From NCBI GenBank assembly GCA_030789695.1, contig CM061140.1, positions 81,654,422-81,718,421 on the forward strand: a stretch of DNA of 64,000 bases, read 5' to 3'. A program made the position numbers and the translations under genes. Positions within the stretch are counted from its first letter, which is position 1, and every line of letters begins with the position of its first letter. This document shows, in pieces, positions 22,570 through 35,471 of the stretch. Under the pieces are notes generated by a model, which did no database searches, was not told where the DNA came from, and saw only the letters and a list, made by a program, of their open reading frames with translations. This DNA comes from Scilla litardierei. Its lineage: Eukaryota; Streptophyta; Magnoliopsida; Asparagales; Asparagaceae.

Positions 22570-25500
22570 TGTAACGGCCTGTATTTTTAGATATGTTTTA
22601 GATCGTGCGTACCGGTATTTTTCAGCCGTCCGTATAATCTTTTCGTACATACTTTCTTTGTTACGCATACACATCTCTGTATTTCGTTTTTACCGTGACC
22701 TGATTAATTAGCTGTCAAAGTTTAACAAATTACTTTAACTAAATTATCGTGCTAATTACCGATTGTTAATCACTTTAATTATTCCACCACCTTAATCAAG
22801 TTACTAATTACGTTATTATATTAATTTTCTTAATTACTTAATTACCATAATATATTACCTATCACTACAAACAACAAACACGTTGCTATACCAGGTTCCT
22901 CCCCCCTAAAAACAATTAGTCAAATTAAACATTGATTTTCTTTTCAAATCAGAACACACTCATGTCTCTTTGAAGGCAGATGTTTTTCTTGCCTATTAAT
23001 CAAAACACAAACTAACACGTCTCTCTACAAACACGTTTTCTCCAATTAGTCTAAAGTTATCATTTATTTCCCATCCTAATCTGATTTAGATTGGTTTGAC
23101 AAAGGAAAAGGGTGTTCCCTGCTAAAATCTTTTTAAGACGTCTTCTCCCCTGAAACCAATTTCACCAATTCATCTGCAAACCCTAATCCATTCCCCAAAT
23201 CAAACCAGAAACACAATTTCAGATTCTTCTCAAAATCAACCCATTTCCCAAACAAAAATCAACTGTAAATTGGAAGAACAAATCCAAATCAGAAACAAAC
23301 AAATCTGAAAATTTCATTTCAGATTCAACCTATCTCAAACAAAACAAACCCATTTCTGATTTTTCTCTCTACCAACAAACACCCAAATCGAAACCAAGTT
23401 CAGATCAAAAAACAAACTACTTCAAAACTCAAAACTCCAAAGTTCATATCTAAAAACAAATAACCCTTCCTCTCCTTCTTCTTCCCAAGTTCTCTCACCT
23501 GGGCATCATCGCACACCTCCACCCGCAATCACCGCGCGCCGCCGTGCTCCTTGCGCGCTGTGCTGTCGCTGAAATCCACCAGGCCGTCGAAGGGATCAGC
23601 CACGCGCGCGCGTGCGCCGGAGGACGCCACCATCACCGCCGCGCCGTGCAGACCGCCGAAAAACACCGCTCTCCACCGCCCAGGAAGCCGCCCGTCAGCC
23701 CTCCCCGCCGTCGCGAGGTGAGAAGCTCCTTTCCCTTTCGTTTTTGCGTGAGGACTCCCCTTCGTTCTTGCCTGCAAAACTGAGAACGAAAAAAAAGAAA
23801 ACAAGACAACAGCAAAAGGAGAGTAAGTCAAAGAGAGATAAAGTGTTGAAACAATAGAAAGTTAATAGGGTGTCAGCCCTAGAAGAAAGAGGGACAACGT
23901 GACAGAGGTTTTGAAAGAATAAAGAAAGTTGGGGTGTGTGACAGTTTGAATATTAAGGAAATTATTAAAGAATGAAGGGAGATAGCCTTGAATAAAAGAA
24001 GAGATGGCAGATTGAAAGAGAAAGTGAGGGTTTGTATTAAAATGATGTAGGAGTAGGTATAAGTGGGTGGGGGTATTAATTAGGATGTTAACCATACCAA
24101 TTAGCTTAAGGAAAAATTAATATTAATGGGGTGTTAGTGTTAATTTGAATGTTAACTGGTTAGTATTAAATTTTAACAGCTTGTTGTTAGATAATATCAG
24201 AATGAAATGAGGAGTATCATGTTAGTGTAACACAATATAGACATCACCCTAGCCAGACAACCCGATAAAATTAGACGAACCCACTTTAAGGATTAACTTG
24301 ATGTTTTGACTATCTCGCAATATATCTAATTCGGTGATATGTTTAACAAAAACAGAGAACCGGAAGTACCGACACGTAGTACCCGTCAAGATGAACCCAA
24401 CGGCACCAAAGTCGCCAAAATCAGGCAAGTATACGATTTATATTGATTTTCGAAGTTGGATGTTCAATTAGTCTCTTGTATGTAAAGTTGCATAACTTAG
24501 ACAAAATGTAATCCAATGGAATATGATTTGCTATAACTTAGTTTAGAACAATGACAAGAAAAATCAACTTTCTGTTCGTTTTCGTTAAAGTCGCATGTTC
24601 ACCCTTTTTGCTAAATTATGTGAATGCCGTTTCGATACTCTTGTAACATGGAAAATGTTGCATGGAAATAAATGATTATATTATTTAATTGCTGCTTGCT
24701 TGAAATAATTGACTAACGTGAGACATCGTGAAATCGTGCGCCTCAAAGGTGAAATCGTGACTTTCGTGATGTCATTAAGTTGACAAATTCGTGCTTGTAA
24801 TTCGTGAATTAGGCTGGCTCGTGTTCCAGCACAAATCTTGGGTGGGGTTGGATTGGGCGGCCACTAGGCGTATGAAAGAGTACTCTCTTCAAGGGCCCCA
24901 CCCGTGGGCGGTGGGTTAGCGCCAATCACGGTAAACCCCCGTGAGAAGGACGACTCGCTCATTACGACCTAAAGGCGTGAATCCTTTATAGACATGAATG
25001 CTAACAATCGTGAATGCTAACAATCGTGAAATGCTAACAGTCATGAAATGCTAACATGAAACTTGCAACTTGGATTTGTTATCTCAGTTATATTGACATG
25101 CTAATGAACTAAAGATAAGATTTACTTTACTTGTTAAACTGCTTAGAACTGCATGATAGGATGTCTTTTATAATCAGTATGTTTAATCTTGTTGTCATTA
25201 TCTCATTTAAATTATTAACGCCTCTTAAATCCAGTATAAATTTGTATATACCTTTCCTTGGGTTCTAACCTCTACTTGCAGACCCTTGCTGACATACATT
25301 CATGTTTTTGGATGTATGTCAGATCCCGAGCTTTAGCACCAGGAGGACTAGTTGAGATAGCTGAACCAGTGGACCAAGAACTGTCAAACTAGAGAACTTT
25401 CATTGCACTTCTTTTCACTTATTGTACGGGTCATAAGACCCACTCTTCTTTTCTACATTGTTGTAATTCCTTTGAGACGGTTGAGATTGTAATAATGTTT

Positions 25501-25671
25501 TACTTATCTGTGTTGTTTTGAGTAATGCAAGCAAGAACCTGCAGTTTTTACACAGACGCTTATTGTGATAAGTCAAGGGGGAAAGAAAAGCAAAAGTACC
25601 TCCTCCTGACTGACATAAGCGGGCCCGTTCGCGTCCTCGCTCTCAAGTCTAATGGGAAGCGAGGCATGACA
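22570..25671 (+). repeat. A2 5' LTR (3102 bp)
   Basis: It starts TGTAACGGCCTGTATTTT and ends GGGAAGCGAGGCATGACA. It includes an AT-rich first third, a GC-rich segment (23520-23720) followed by GAGGTGAGAAG, which resembles a splice donor, and a conserved hairpin at 25289-25322. Compared with the 3' LTR, it lacks a block of about 54 bp present near 30837-30889. Confidence 0.92.
25289..25322 (+). other. Conserved hairpin in A-family LTR (A2 5' copy)
   Basis: CTGACATACAT pairs with ATGTATGTCAG around a short loop. Other copies are at 31675-31708 and 35733-35766. It follows CTACTTGCAGACC, which resembles a splice acceptor. Confidence 0.8.
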
Positions 25672-28600
25672 GGTTTTAGTGGTGGCCCATGCAGGTCTCT
25701 GCTCATGCAAAATACTTTAAAACAACATGGATAAGATTACAATCTTGACTCTCAAACAACACCTTCCTAAGAATTTTCTACCCTGATCAACTTCATTAGA
25801 AAATTCCCGTCCTAATTTTCCTAATCCTTAGTTAACCAAAACAGTATATCATTGATTTTTAGTCCCCTTCATTTTACATTCCATTTTTTGACATTAGGAA
25901 TCTATCGTAGACTTTTCACTGATCATTTCCTACCCGCACTCCCAATTGATCATCCTATTCTAACCCTTACTCTCGACCCACGTGATCTTCCTGACAGCCA
26001 TCTTTATCTTTTGAATCACTCACATTGCTATACTGATTTTACTATCGATGTCTCTTTTATGAAATTTCGCCCAGTTTAACTTCTTTAAAAATCTTTTACA
26101 TGGGCCTTATATTTTTCAACTGACTTAAAATTATTATTATATTTGAGTTTCCTTCATTGAAAATTTTTAGTCACAAAATTTTTTCAAATCTATACCATCC
26201 TATTTTACTTTCTATCTATGGAGATCTTTATCTTTAAACTCTTTTGTTAATGGCACGCATATAAATGATGAACTTCCTTCAATGGACCATGATCCGGTCA
26301 ATGTGCTTGGCTAAGTTTGTTGGATCACCCTAGCTAGACTTGAGGTAAGTGATCCTGACTTAGTCACTTCCCTGGCCGTGTCCGCTGGACCGCAAGGACG
26401 TGAATCGTAATTATGTGTGGCATTTACTTTCTTACTATACTTCAACGGATTTCAAAATAACCGACCATATACTAATTTTAAATAATTTTTAGACAAAACT
26501 TCAACTATTTCAATGTATTAGTTCTGTATTCATCGTATTTATACTTTAAAAAAATTTGTAAAGAAAAAAATCTATCTCCATTTATGAAACAAACACCACA
26601 TCTCTACACCCATGAATTTTTCGTCTATTGCTTATCTACTGTTTTAACTTATACCACATACTCACTATCCTTATATACGTTATTGGGATATTATCACATT
26701 TTCACAAATGCCTCCCATTCTCCCATTTAATTGTTCATAACCATTTTTATGCCACCTGATCAAGCTAACTCCTATCACGACTATTGATTTAATACCACTG
26801 TTCTATAGAATAAGTCAAGACTACTCAAACGTGATAGAACGGTATAATAATAAGCGGTCTTAAATTGCTACTGGATCAGTGTCTAGAAAGGAATGGGAAG
26901 TGGGTTGGTCAACCAAAGGACTTGTCCTGCGGTCATAGAAGTGACCTATGCCTTCAAGCCCTGACTGCCTGGCTGGTTTAGGAGTTAAACTAGACTTCTT
27001 ATTACTTGGCCAGCCACACTATTAGTTAGTCAAGCGATGTCTATTTTCCTCATGCTCGCTCATTACTTGTCCTTTTCAATATTACTACGTCTACTTGGTC
27101 GTCTTACTATTGTCATCACATTGCATGTTGGTTAAAACATTGTTGTTACCATATGACATGCCACCGTTGTTACTTTTGCACTTGCACAGACACCTTTACT
27201 TATACATTACATGCACTTTACTTACCACACTTGAGCAGCCACCAGTACTTTACTTTTCGCTCGTATATGCATGTCTGTTCTTAATTTACTTTTGCACATG
27301 TAAGATCATCTTTCTGATCTGGCTAACTCTTTATCCTTGCCTTACCTGAACCCATTCGTCGCAAACTTGATTCGCTACATCATACAACTCTGTATCCTAC
27401 CCTATCTCGTGGTTACCACATTAGTACATCCATTTACTTGATACCACTTTAGCGAGATTAGTTTTAAATTTGCATTATAACCATTTCTTTTAAAATGTTT
27501 ACTCCAACTTTTATTTCTATCATCAGCAGTATTGAATTTTTGTTATGCGTTATGTTGATAGATTGTTATTAAGTGATTAATAATTACGGATAAGAATAGT
27601 TTGAGATGATGTAAGGCGTAGTTGTATTAATTATTGACAAAATGATAGATAGAATGAGGTGTTCAAGAGTTATATTTCACATTTGGATATACCCGTTAAT
27701 AATGGCTTCAATAGGATTCCATACTATGAGTGGTGCACAGGAAGACGAGTACATTACAGATTTGAAATTCAAACGAGTAACGGATAAAAGTAAATACGAA
27801 GCTATATTATGATCTATGGTGACCATAAGAATGAGTAGAATATTTGAAGTAACAAGATTTCATCATATAGGAGACGTCGGGAATAATATGACATGTTGAT
27901 ATGAAGGGATGATGGCGTAAATTGATCTAAGTTGCTTGGGATAAGATTCAATAAGAAACGGTGAGATGTGATTTAATAATTTGTTAATCAGACTTATGAG
28001 TTGTCACGATGAAGGATGAGTTGGGAGTATGATAAATGTTGATGGTGAGGTATACTAGGTGCATTGATACTTATTGTCAGATATCAAAAATTGGTAAAGC
28101 GTCGTTATACCAATTGCTTGAGATAAGAATCAGGTTGGAGTTAGATGATGTCACAATTATGGTATTACAAGTTAGGCTATACAATGAACAATGGATGATA
28201 CAATGCGGATGGGTAACCTATGAGAATGTACAGCTTTTTGAAGAACTTGGGTATAGAGGATATCGTACATTAAAGATTCCCCGAGATGATGTTACTGCTT
28301 TAATAGCAATGATGAGCGAAGGAGTAAGGAAATTTATAAGAAGTATTGATTGAGGACAATTGATATTTTCCCTTCCAAGGTTGCCTTGTTTAAAGTATTA
28401 ATTTTTTAAGACAAGAATTATGAGATTGAAATCAAAAAGAAGAAGAGAAGTATTGGACCTGTATTTGAGTTCAGAATATATTCATAGTTGTAACATTATT
28501 CAGTGACGAGACAAAAAGTGATGATTTATTCTAAGAACACTTGTTTATGTTTATGAGTTTAGCAACTCGTGTGTTAGGATATTGGGGTGGCTGTTAAAAG

Positions 28601-28901
28601 GATACGTGTATACATTATTATTTCTCTCATTCTCATCCCTGCACATCGCTGGTAGCCATCGTTAGCTATTTGACTATTGACGATTAAGGCCATCGATGGT
28701 GCTTAGTCATCCGAACCCCTTTCTGAAACACAATCTTATACTCATCACTTATGTCTTTTCCAACCAAATTCATTTCTTCATTTCGAAGTATTTCAAGTTG
28801 TAATTTACATCATAGAAATACATGAGCATTATCCATACTTGTTTCCTGCTCATATGTTCATAAGAATTCCGAGGACGGAATTTTTCTTAAGGTGGGTAGA
28901 G
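25672..28901 (+). other. A2 internal region, non-coding
   Basis: About 3.2 kb of AT-rich DNA with no domain. The first bases, GGTTTTAGTGGTGGCC, match the position after the A1 LTR (36139), so the primer site is probably here, but I cannot assign a tRNA. A segment at 26250-26427 closely resembles 47713-47890 in element C. One frame of about 105 codons (28036-28353) has no recognisable domain and is not called as a gene. Confidence 0.75.
26250..26427. repeat. Block shared with element C (A2 copy)
   Basis: It contains CAATGGACCATGATCC, GTCAATGTGCTTGGCTAAG, AGTGATCCTGACTTAGTCA and CGCTGGACCGCAA in the same order and spacing as 47713-47890. It is non-coding in both places. Confidence 0.85.
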
Positions 28902-31900
28902 TGTAACGGCCTGTATTTTTAGATATGTTTTAGATCGTGCGTACCGGTATTTTTCAACCGTCCGTATAATCTTTTCGTACATACTTTCTTTGTTACGCAT
29001 ACACATCTCTGTATTTCGTTTTTACCGTGACCTGATTAATTAGCTGTCAAAGTTTAACAAATTACTTTAACTAAATTATCGTGCTACTTACTGGTTGTTA
29101 ATCACTTTAATTATTCCACCACCTTAATCAAGTTACTAATTACGTTATTATATTAATTTTCTTAATTACTTAATTACCATAATATCTTACCTATCACTAC
29201 AAACAACAAACACGTTGCTATACCAAGTTCCTCCCCCCTAAAAACAATTAGTCAAATTAAACATTGATTTTCTTTTCAAATCAGAACACACTCATGTCTC
29301 TTTGAAGGCAGATGTTTTTCTTGCCTATTAATCAAAACACAAACTAACACGTCTCTCTACAAACACGTTTTCTCCAATTAGTCTAAAGTTATCATTTATT
29401 TCCCATCCTAATCTAATTTAGATTGGTTTGACAAAGGAAAAGGGTGTTCCCTGCTAAAATCTTTTTAAGACATCTTCTCCCCTGAAACCAATTTCACCAA
29501 TTCATCTGCAAACCCTAATCCATTCCCCAAATCAAACCAGAAACACAATTTCAGATTCTTCTCAAAATCAACCCATTTCCCAAACAAAAGTCAACTGCAA
29601 ATTGGAAGAAAAAATCCAAATCAGAAACATACAAATCTGAAATTTTCATTTCAGATTCAACCTATCTCAAACAAAACAAACCCATTTCTGATTTTTCTCT
29701 CTACCAACAAACACCCAAATCGAAACCAAGTTCAGATCAAAAAACAAACTACTTCAAAACTCAAAACTCCAAAGTTCAGATCTGAAAACAAATAACCCTT
29801 CCTCTACTTCTTCTTCTTCCCAAGTTCTCTCACCTGGGCATCATCGCACACCTCCACCCGCAATCACCGCGCGCCGCCGTGCTCCTTGCGCACTGTGCTG
29901 TCACCGGAAATCCACCAGGCCATCGAAGGGATCAGCCACGTGCGCGCGTGCGTCGGAGGACGCCACCACCGCCACCGCACCGTGCAGACCGTCGGAAAAC
30001 GCCGCTCTCCGCCGCCCAGGAAGCCGCCCGTCAGCCCTCCCTGCCGTCGCGAGGTGAGAAGCTCCTTTCCCTTTCGTTTTTGCGTGAGGACTCCCCTTCG
30101 TTCTTACCTGCAAAACTGAGAACGAAAAAAAAGAAAACAAAACAACAGCAAAAGGAGAGTAAGTCAAAGAGAGATAAAGTGTTGAAACAATAGAAAGTTA
30201 ATAGGGTGTCAGCCCTAGAAGAAAGAGGGACAACGTGACAGAGGTTTTGAAAGAATAAAGAAAGTTGGGGTGTGTGACAGTTTGAATATTAAGGAAATTA
30301 TTAAAGAATGAAGGGAGATAGCCTTGAATAAAAGAAGAGATGGCAGATTGAAAGAGAAAGTGAGGGTTTGTATTAAAATGATGTAGGAGTAGGTATAAGT
30401 GGGTGGGGGTATTAATTAGGATGTTAACCATACCAATTAGCTTAAGGAAAAATTAATATTAATGGGGTGTTAGTGTTAATTTGAATGTTAACTGGTTGGT
30501 ATTAAATTTTGACAACTTGTTGTTAGATAATATCAGAATGAAATGAGGCGTATCATGTTAGTGTAACACAATATAGACATCACCCTAGCCAGACAACCCG
30601 ATAAAATTAGACGAACCCACTTTAAGGATTAACTTGATGTTTTGACTATCTCGCAATATATCTAATTCGGTGATATGTTTAACCAAAACAGAGAACCGGA
30701 AGTACCGACACGTAGTACCCATCAAGACGAACCCAACGGCACCAAAATCGCCAAAATCAGGCAAGTATACGATTTATATTGATTTTCGAAGTTGGATGTT
30801 CAATTAGTCTCTTGTATGTAAAGTTGCATAACTTAGAATCTACATGTGAAATGACGTGTGATATTACCACCATGAGATCTGTGACCAAAAATGTAATCCA
30901 ATGGCATATGATTTGCTATAACTTAGTTTAGAACAATGACAAGAAAAATCAACTTTCTGTTTGTTTTCGTTAAACTCGCATGTTCACCCTTTTTGCTAAA
31001 TTATGTGAATGCTGTTTCGATACTCTTGTAACATGGAAAATGCTGCATGGAAATAAATGATTATATTATTTAATTGTTGCTTGCCTTGAAATAATTAACT
31101 AACGTGAGACATCGTGAAATCGTGCGCCTCAAAGGCGAAATCGTGACTTTCGTGATGTCATTAAGTTGACAAATTCGTGCTTGTAATTCGTGAATTAGGC
31201 TGGCTCGTGTTCCAGCACAAATCTTGGGTGGGGTTGGATTGGGCGGCCACTAGGCGTATGAAAGAGTACTCTCTTCAAGGGCACCACCCGTGGGCGGTGG
31301 GTTAGCGCCAATCACGATAAACCCTCGTGAGAAGGACGACTCGCTCATCACGACCTAAAGGCGTGAATCCTTTATAGACATGAATGCTAACAATCGTGAA
31401 TGCTAACAATCGTGAAATGCTAACAGTCGTGAAATGCTAACATGAAACTTGCAACTTGGATTTGTTATCTCAGTTATATTGACATGCTAATGAACCAAAG
31501 AGAAGATTTACTTTACTTGTTAAACTGCTTAGAACTGCATGATAGGATGTATTTTATAATCAGTATGTTTAATCTTGTTGTCATTATCTCATTTAAATTA
31601 TTAACACCTCTTAAATCCAGTATAAATTTGTATATACCTTTCCTTGGGTTCTAACCTCTACTTGCAGACCCTTGCTGACATACATTCATGTTTTTGGATG
31701 TATGTCAGATCCCGAGCTTTAGCACCAGGAGGACTAGTTGAGATAGCTGAACCAGTGGACCAAGAACTGTCAAACTAGAGAACTTTCATTGCACTTCTTT
31801 TCACTTATTGTACGGGTCATAAGACCCACTCTTCTTTTCTACATTGTTGTAATTCCTTTGAGACGGTTGAGATTGTAATAATGTTTTACTTATCTGTGTT

Positions 31901-32057
31901 GTTTTGAGTAATGCAAGCAAGAACCTGCAGTTTTTACACAAACGCTTATTGTGATAAGTCAAGGGGGAAAGAAAAGCAAAAGTACCCCCTCCTGACTTAC
32001 ATAAGCGGGCCCGTTCGCGTCCTCGCTCTCAAGTCTAATGGGAAGCGGGGCGTGACA
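28902..32057 (+). repeat. A2 3' LTR (3156 bp)
   Basis: Nearly identical to 22570-25671 apart from scattered substitutions and an extra block of about 54 bp near 30837-30889. It ends GGGAAGCGGGGCGTGACA, followed by the TSD GTTCA. Confidence 0.92.
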
Positions 32058-32075
32058 GTTCAGCTTGTGGGATTT
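32058..32075 (+). other. B1 polypurine tract
   Basis: GTTCAGCTTGTGGGATTT directly precedes the B1 3' LTR. B3 has the undamaged form, CAGCTTGGGGGATTT on the minus strand. Confidence 0.65.
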
Positions 32076-32364
32076 TGACGTGTGTTTATATTTTATATAT
32101 TCACGCACATCTTCTTTGTGCTTTTCCGTTGTTTTCCGTCGTCTCGTACTCATTTTCTTGTGATTTTTAGTTTTCTTTCACTTCTCCGTGTTTTTGTGTG
32201 TTTGCAGGAGATTGCCAGCTTAGGGGACACATAACGAAGATACTTTAAGTCCCCGGAGCAACGGGATGAGTCATGCGTGATCCAGGGGGCCAAACGATGA
32301 AGATTACCATCTTTCAGTCCCCACCCGATCGGTTGGACACAGCCAACCGATCGGGTGATGCACA

Positions 32365-34095
32365 TGTTGTAGGGATCGTCTAACCCTTGCAATACTAACA
32401 ACACACATTAGAGGGGGGGTGAATAGTGTAATGGCAATAAAATTGTCCAAATAAAATTTAACTTGCAAATGCGGAATAATAAATGCAAGAGGAATTAAAA
32501 GGCACAATCAATCCAAATGCAAACACAAAGTTTTACCCTGGTTCCCCAAACTTGGGTACATCCAGCCACACCAAAATTCGCTATATTCCCACACAGAGAA
32601 GTGAATACAAATCCCACAAAGAGATACCTCACAAAGAGGATTTATGCCCTACACAAGGACCCAACCAATCCTACACAAGGATCAAGATTCCCACACAGAG
32701 AATCACTAACTCCCACTCAGAGAATTAGGGTTAGCCCTACACTAGGACACTAAACTCCCACAAAGAGAGTTACTCCCACAAAGAGAGTATCCTAAGTCCC
32801 ACAAAGAGACAACCTCCCACTAAGAGAGAAACTCCCACAAAGAGAGAAAGTCCTAATCCCACAAAGAGAAATAGGAAAACAATTTACACCTTGTAAAGTA
32901 AATACTCTTACCTATGCCGTGAGATGCTTACTCATGAATGAATGCAAGGCATGGAAGAGGATCTCCAAGTGTTGGAATATGCTTGAGAGCACTTGGATGA
33001 TTTCCCTTGAGCTGGACTTCAATGCATGAAGAAAGATGAATGCTTAATAGAGGGAAATGAGGGAGCTTGAGAGTGGCTTATTGATCTCTTGAAATTTTCT
33101 ATAGAATCAAGAGTTTATCAAATGTTGTCAAGAGTTCTCAAGAAAGGCAGCACACTCTCCAACGGCTATAAATCCTAAGACAGTCGACTGATCAACAGCT
33201 AGAAAATATCCAATGGCTATAATCTGAGCCAGGACAGTCGACTGACGAAGTCACTAAAGTCGACTGACAAACAGGACATGCGCTTGTAAATCCTTCAGCA
33301 GACGACTGCTGTAGGGGATGGGTCGAAACAGAGAGCAGCACACTTTCTCCAATTCTTCGCACAGGCGACTGGTGTTAATACTACAGTCGAATGTCGAATA
33401 GTTAGGCGACTGTATATTTTTCATCAGTCGACTACTGTAAAGTATGGAGAGAAGACAGAAAGATGCAGAGATTGCACTTACGCTAGCAGGCGACTGTTGG
33501 CCGAATCTCAGTCGACTGTAAATATACAGGCGACTGGGAACTGATTGACAGGCGACTGTGCGTAAAGCTCAAGTTTGAGTCAATAGAAATGTTGACTTGA
33601 GCAGTGCATATCAGGCGACTGTAGAAGGATCTACAGGCGACTGGAAATCACCCAGTCGATTGTGTTTCCCTCAACAGGCGACTGACAGAAGGAGTGAACC
33701 TATTGTGTTGGATTCTATAATAATCCTAAGGTTCACTAAGATGGTTAAATGCATGAGCATGAATGAGTAAACCATCTAGCAAGGCATTACATCAACCCTA
33801 GACACAAAAGAGAGAAAAAGCAATAAAGTAAATTACATGGATTACAATGCTTTCAAAAGGGTCTAAGTCTTCAATCTTGATGCCTTGATTGCTCTCCATC
33901 AACTCCAAGCTTTGGCACTCCTTGAGTCCAAACTTTGGCCCTTCTTCACCTGATGTCCATCCTTACACCAAGTGATTAGTCTCCAAGAAAGATATCCTTG
34001 AAATAAACTGAGAGACTAAGACAAGAGATTAATTAGCAACAACATAATGTTGTGATCATCATCAAAATAAGATTGGTATGAAACACCAATACTCA
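32365..34095 (-). mobile_element. D2: solo copia (SIRE-like) LTR in the B1 3' LTR
   Basis: Read on the minus strand it starts TGAGTATTGG with TTTTGATGATGATCAC and ends CACTATTCACCCCCCC...GATCCCTACAACA, the usual SIRE-type LTR style. The flanks GCACA (32360-32364) and ACACG (34096-34100) are an imperfect TSD of GCACG, as judged from the uninterrupted B1 5' LTR. It contains about a dozen AGTCGACTG or AGGCGACTG motifs (33181-33680) and, at 32755-32875, a degenerate array of CTCCCACAAAGAGAG units. No internal sequence remains. Confidence 0.85.
32755..32875. repeat. Degenerate tandem array in D2
   Basis: Five or six units of the type CTCCCACAAAGAGAG with variable spacers. Looser CCACACAGAGAA and CACAAGGA variants extend it upstream to about 32585. 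Confidence 0.75.
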
Positions 34096-35471
34096 ACACG
34101 CGTGTCCGACTCGGACGCAAGCTGAAGCGAAGTGCAGCATCAACCGACCGGTTCGTCGACCGGTTGAACACATCAGAGATCTCGGGAATTTGGAGCTGAA
34201 TTCCAACCGATCGGGTGACATTCACCCGATCGGTTCATCTGTAGCAAATTTTCCGAACGACGACCCGGAGAGCTCACCCGACGGTTCGCTGACCGTGTCT
34301 GTTTGACAGAAGTCTCTGTTCTTTTGGGTGATAATTCCAACTGATCGGTTGATTACTCAACCGATCGGTTCACCTGATGACTGCAAGATCCAAATGACGA
34401 CCCGGAGCTGCCAACCGGTCGGACCAAGCGAGCGGGTGAAATTTTGAACATCGATGCTGAAGTGTCATAGCAACTCACCCGATGGTTGATTCTTCAACCG
34501 ATCGAGTGACGTCGATTTCTATATATATCTGCCTAGGTTTTCAGAAGAGCTTTGTATTTTTCCTGTTTTTTCTCCATTTATGATAGCTGGAATTTTATTG
34601 CTACTTGTAAGTTTTCTAATCTTTGTCAAACTTTAATATAGTCTTAATAGCATTGCTACTACTTCATTTCAATTGCCTGATCATGATTTTTACGGTTGAA
34701 TTTCATTTAGATTGCTTTTTAGCTATAATGTGTGAGTAGTTCCCAAATCTGGGATTTTGGTGGAAACCCCTTCGTGGGTTCTCCCTAATGCGTCCATAGG
34801 ACTAGGAAATCGATAGTGAATAGGAATTTAGAGGTTACACTGGGTGTTTCATTGTCATCGGTGGGAAAAGACCGCCTTTGACTGTTAGGCCAAGGAGGAA
34901 TAAACTTGGCGGTTGACTCCCTAGCCATAGCTCACGCCCTTAGCGTAGACATCGAATCCTAGCACGTGGGAACGGCAGGATGAGATGTTGGGAGTTATCG
35001 TTGCGAGCTTAGTGCTCTCGGAGTCGGTCAGTGTTAATGGACATGGGAATATGCCCACTGACCGAACCCAGGTAGTCCGACATATCATCCTGGGCACCAA
35101 CCGGAATATCGGGCCCATGGGACTTTGGTATCACTTTTAGAGGCAACGTCTCACCACTAACCCCTAATTCCAATCGTGTTCCTATCCACCGGTCGTAATA
35201 GTGAAAACACATGATAGGGTGGAAACCGAAGTCCTAGGTTTCCTTTTATATTGTTTATCCCTTGAATTCATTTTCCGTGACAAACCATCTATCGATTCGG
35301 GCTAGCTCAGCCATAGGGTGAACCGGTTCCTCTCTGACACAAGCACACCCACGCCTCCCTGTGTTTGACCCCCAAGCCACACTACAACACTGTGCGCTTG
35401 CAGTATAAATATTTAAATCTGGTATCCCCAATCCTATTGCACACTTGCATGCTCACATCTAGGGGACGTCA

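Larger units (their letters stand above)
22570..32057 (+). mobile_element. A2: complete non-autonomous gypsy-type element (LARD-like)
   Basis: LTRs are at 22570-25671 and 28902-32057, with a perfect 5-bp TSD GTTCA (22565-22569 and 32058-32062). The interior of about 3.2 kb (25672-28901) has no retrotransposon coding sequence. LTR start, end and conserved blocks match A1, whose interior keeps a Tekay-like RT, so A2 looks like a non-autonomous partner of that lineage. Long LTRs with a non-coding interior fit the description of large retrotransposon derivatives. The polypurine side reads CTTAAGGTGGGTAGAG before TGTAACGG. It inserted into the 3' region of B1. Confidence 0.9.
13399..35471 (+). mobile_element. 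B1: Athila-like non-autonomous gypsy element (gag-protease plus ORF2, no pol)
   Basis: LTRs are at 13399-15062 and 32076-35471 (the latter split by D2). The TSD is imperfect: CCTAT (13394-13398) and CATAT (35472-35476). Without A2, D2 and their TSDs the element is about 10.8 kb. Order: LTR, tRNA-Asp PBS, gag-protease (15258-17971), palindrome-rich spacer, ORF2 (18951-20948), 3' region with hairpin and A-rich tract, A2 insertion, PPT, LTR. No RT, RNase H or integrase motif was found. Both genes are broken by stops and frameshifts. Confidence 0.85.
32076..35471 (+). repeat. B1 3' LTR, split by solo LTR D2
   Basis: It starts TGACGTGTGTTTATATTT and ends GGGGACGTCA. Removing D2 and one TSD copy leaves about 1660 bp, against 1664 bp for the 5' LTR. 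It is followed not by a PBS but by A1 LTR sequence, which confirms it as the 3' LTR. Confidence 0.85.

Noticed and set aside
23529..24095. Short frames repeated at 23529-24095 and 29879-30431
   Set aside because: They are the same part of the two A2 LTRs. Being duplicated is a result of LTR identity, not of coding constraint, and A1 does not conserve them.
28036..28353. 105-codon frame in the A2 interior
   Set aside because: No recognisable domain, surrounded by AT-rich non-coding DNA, with no second copy for comparison. Chance length is plausible.
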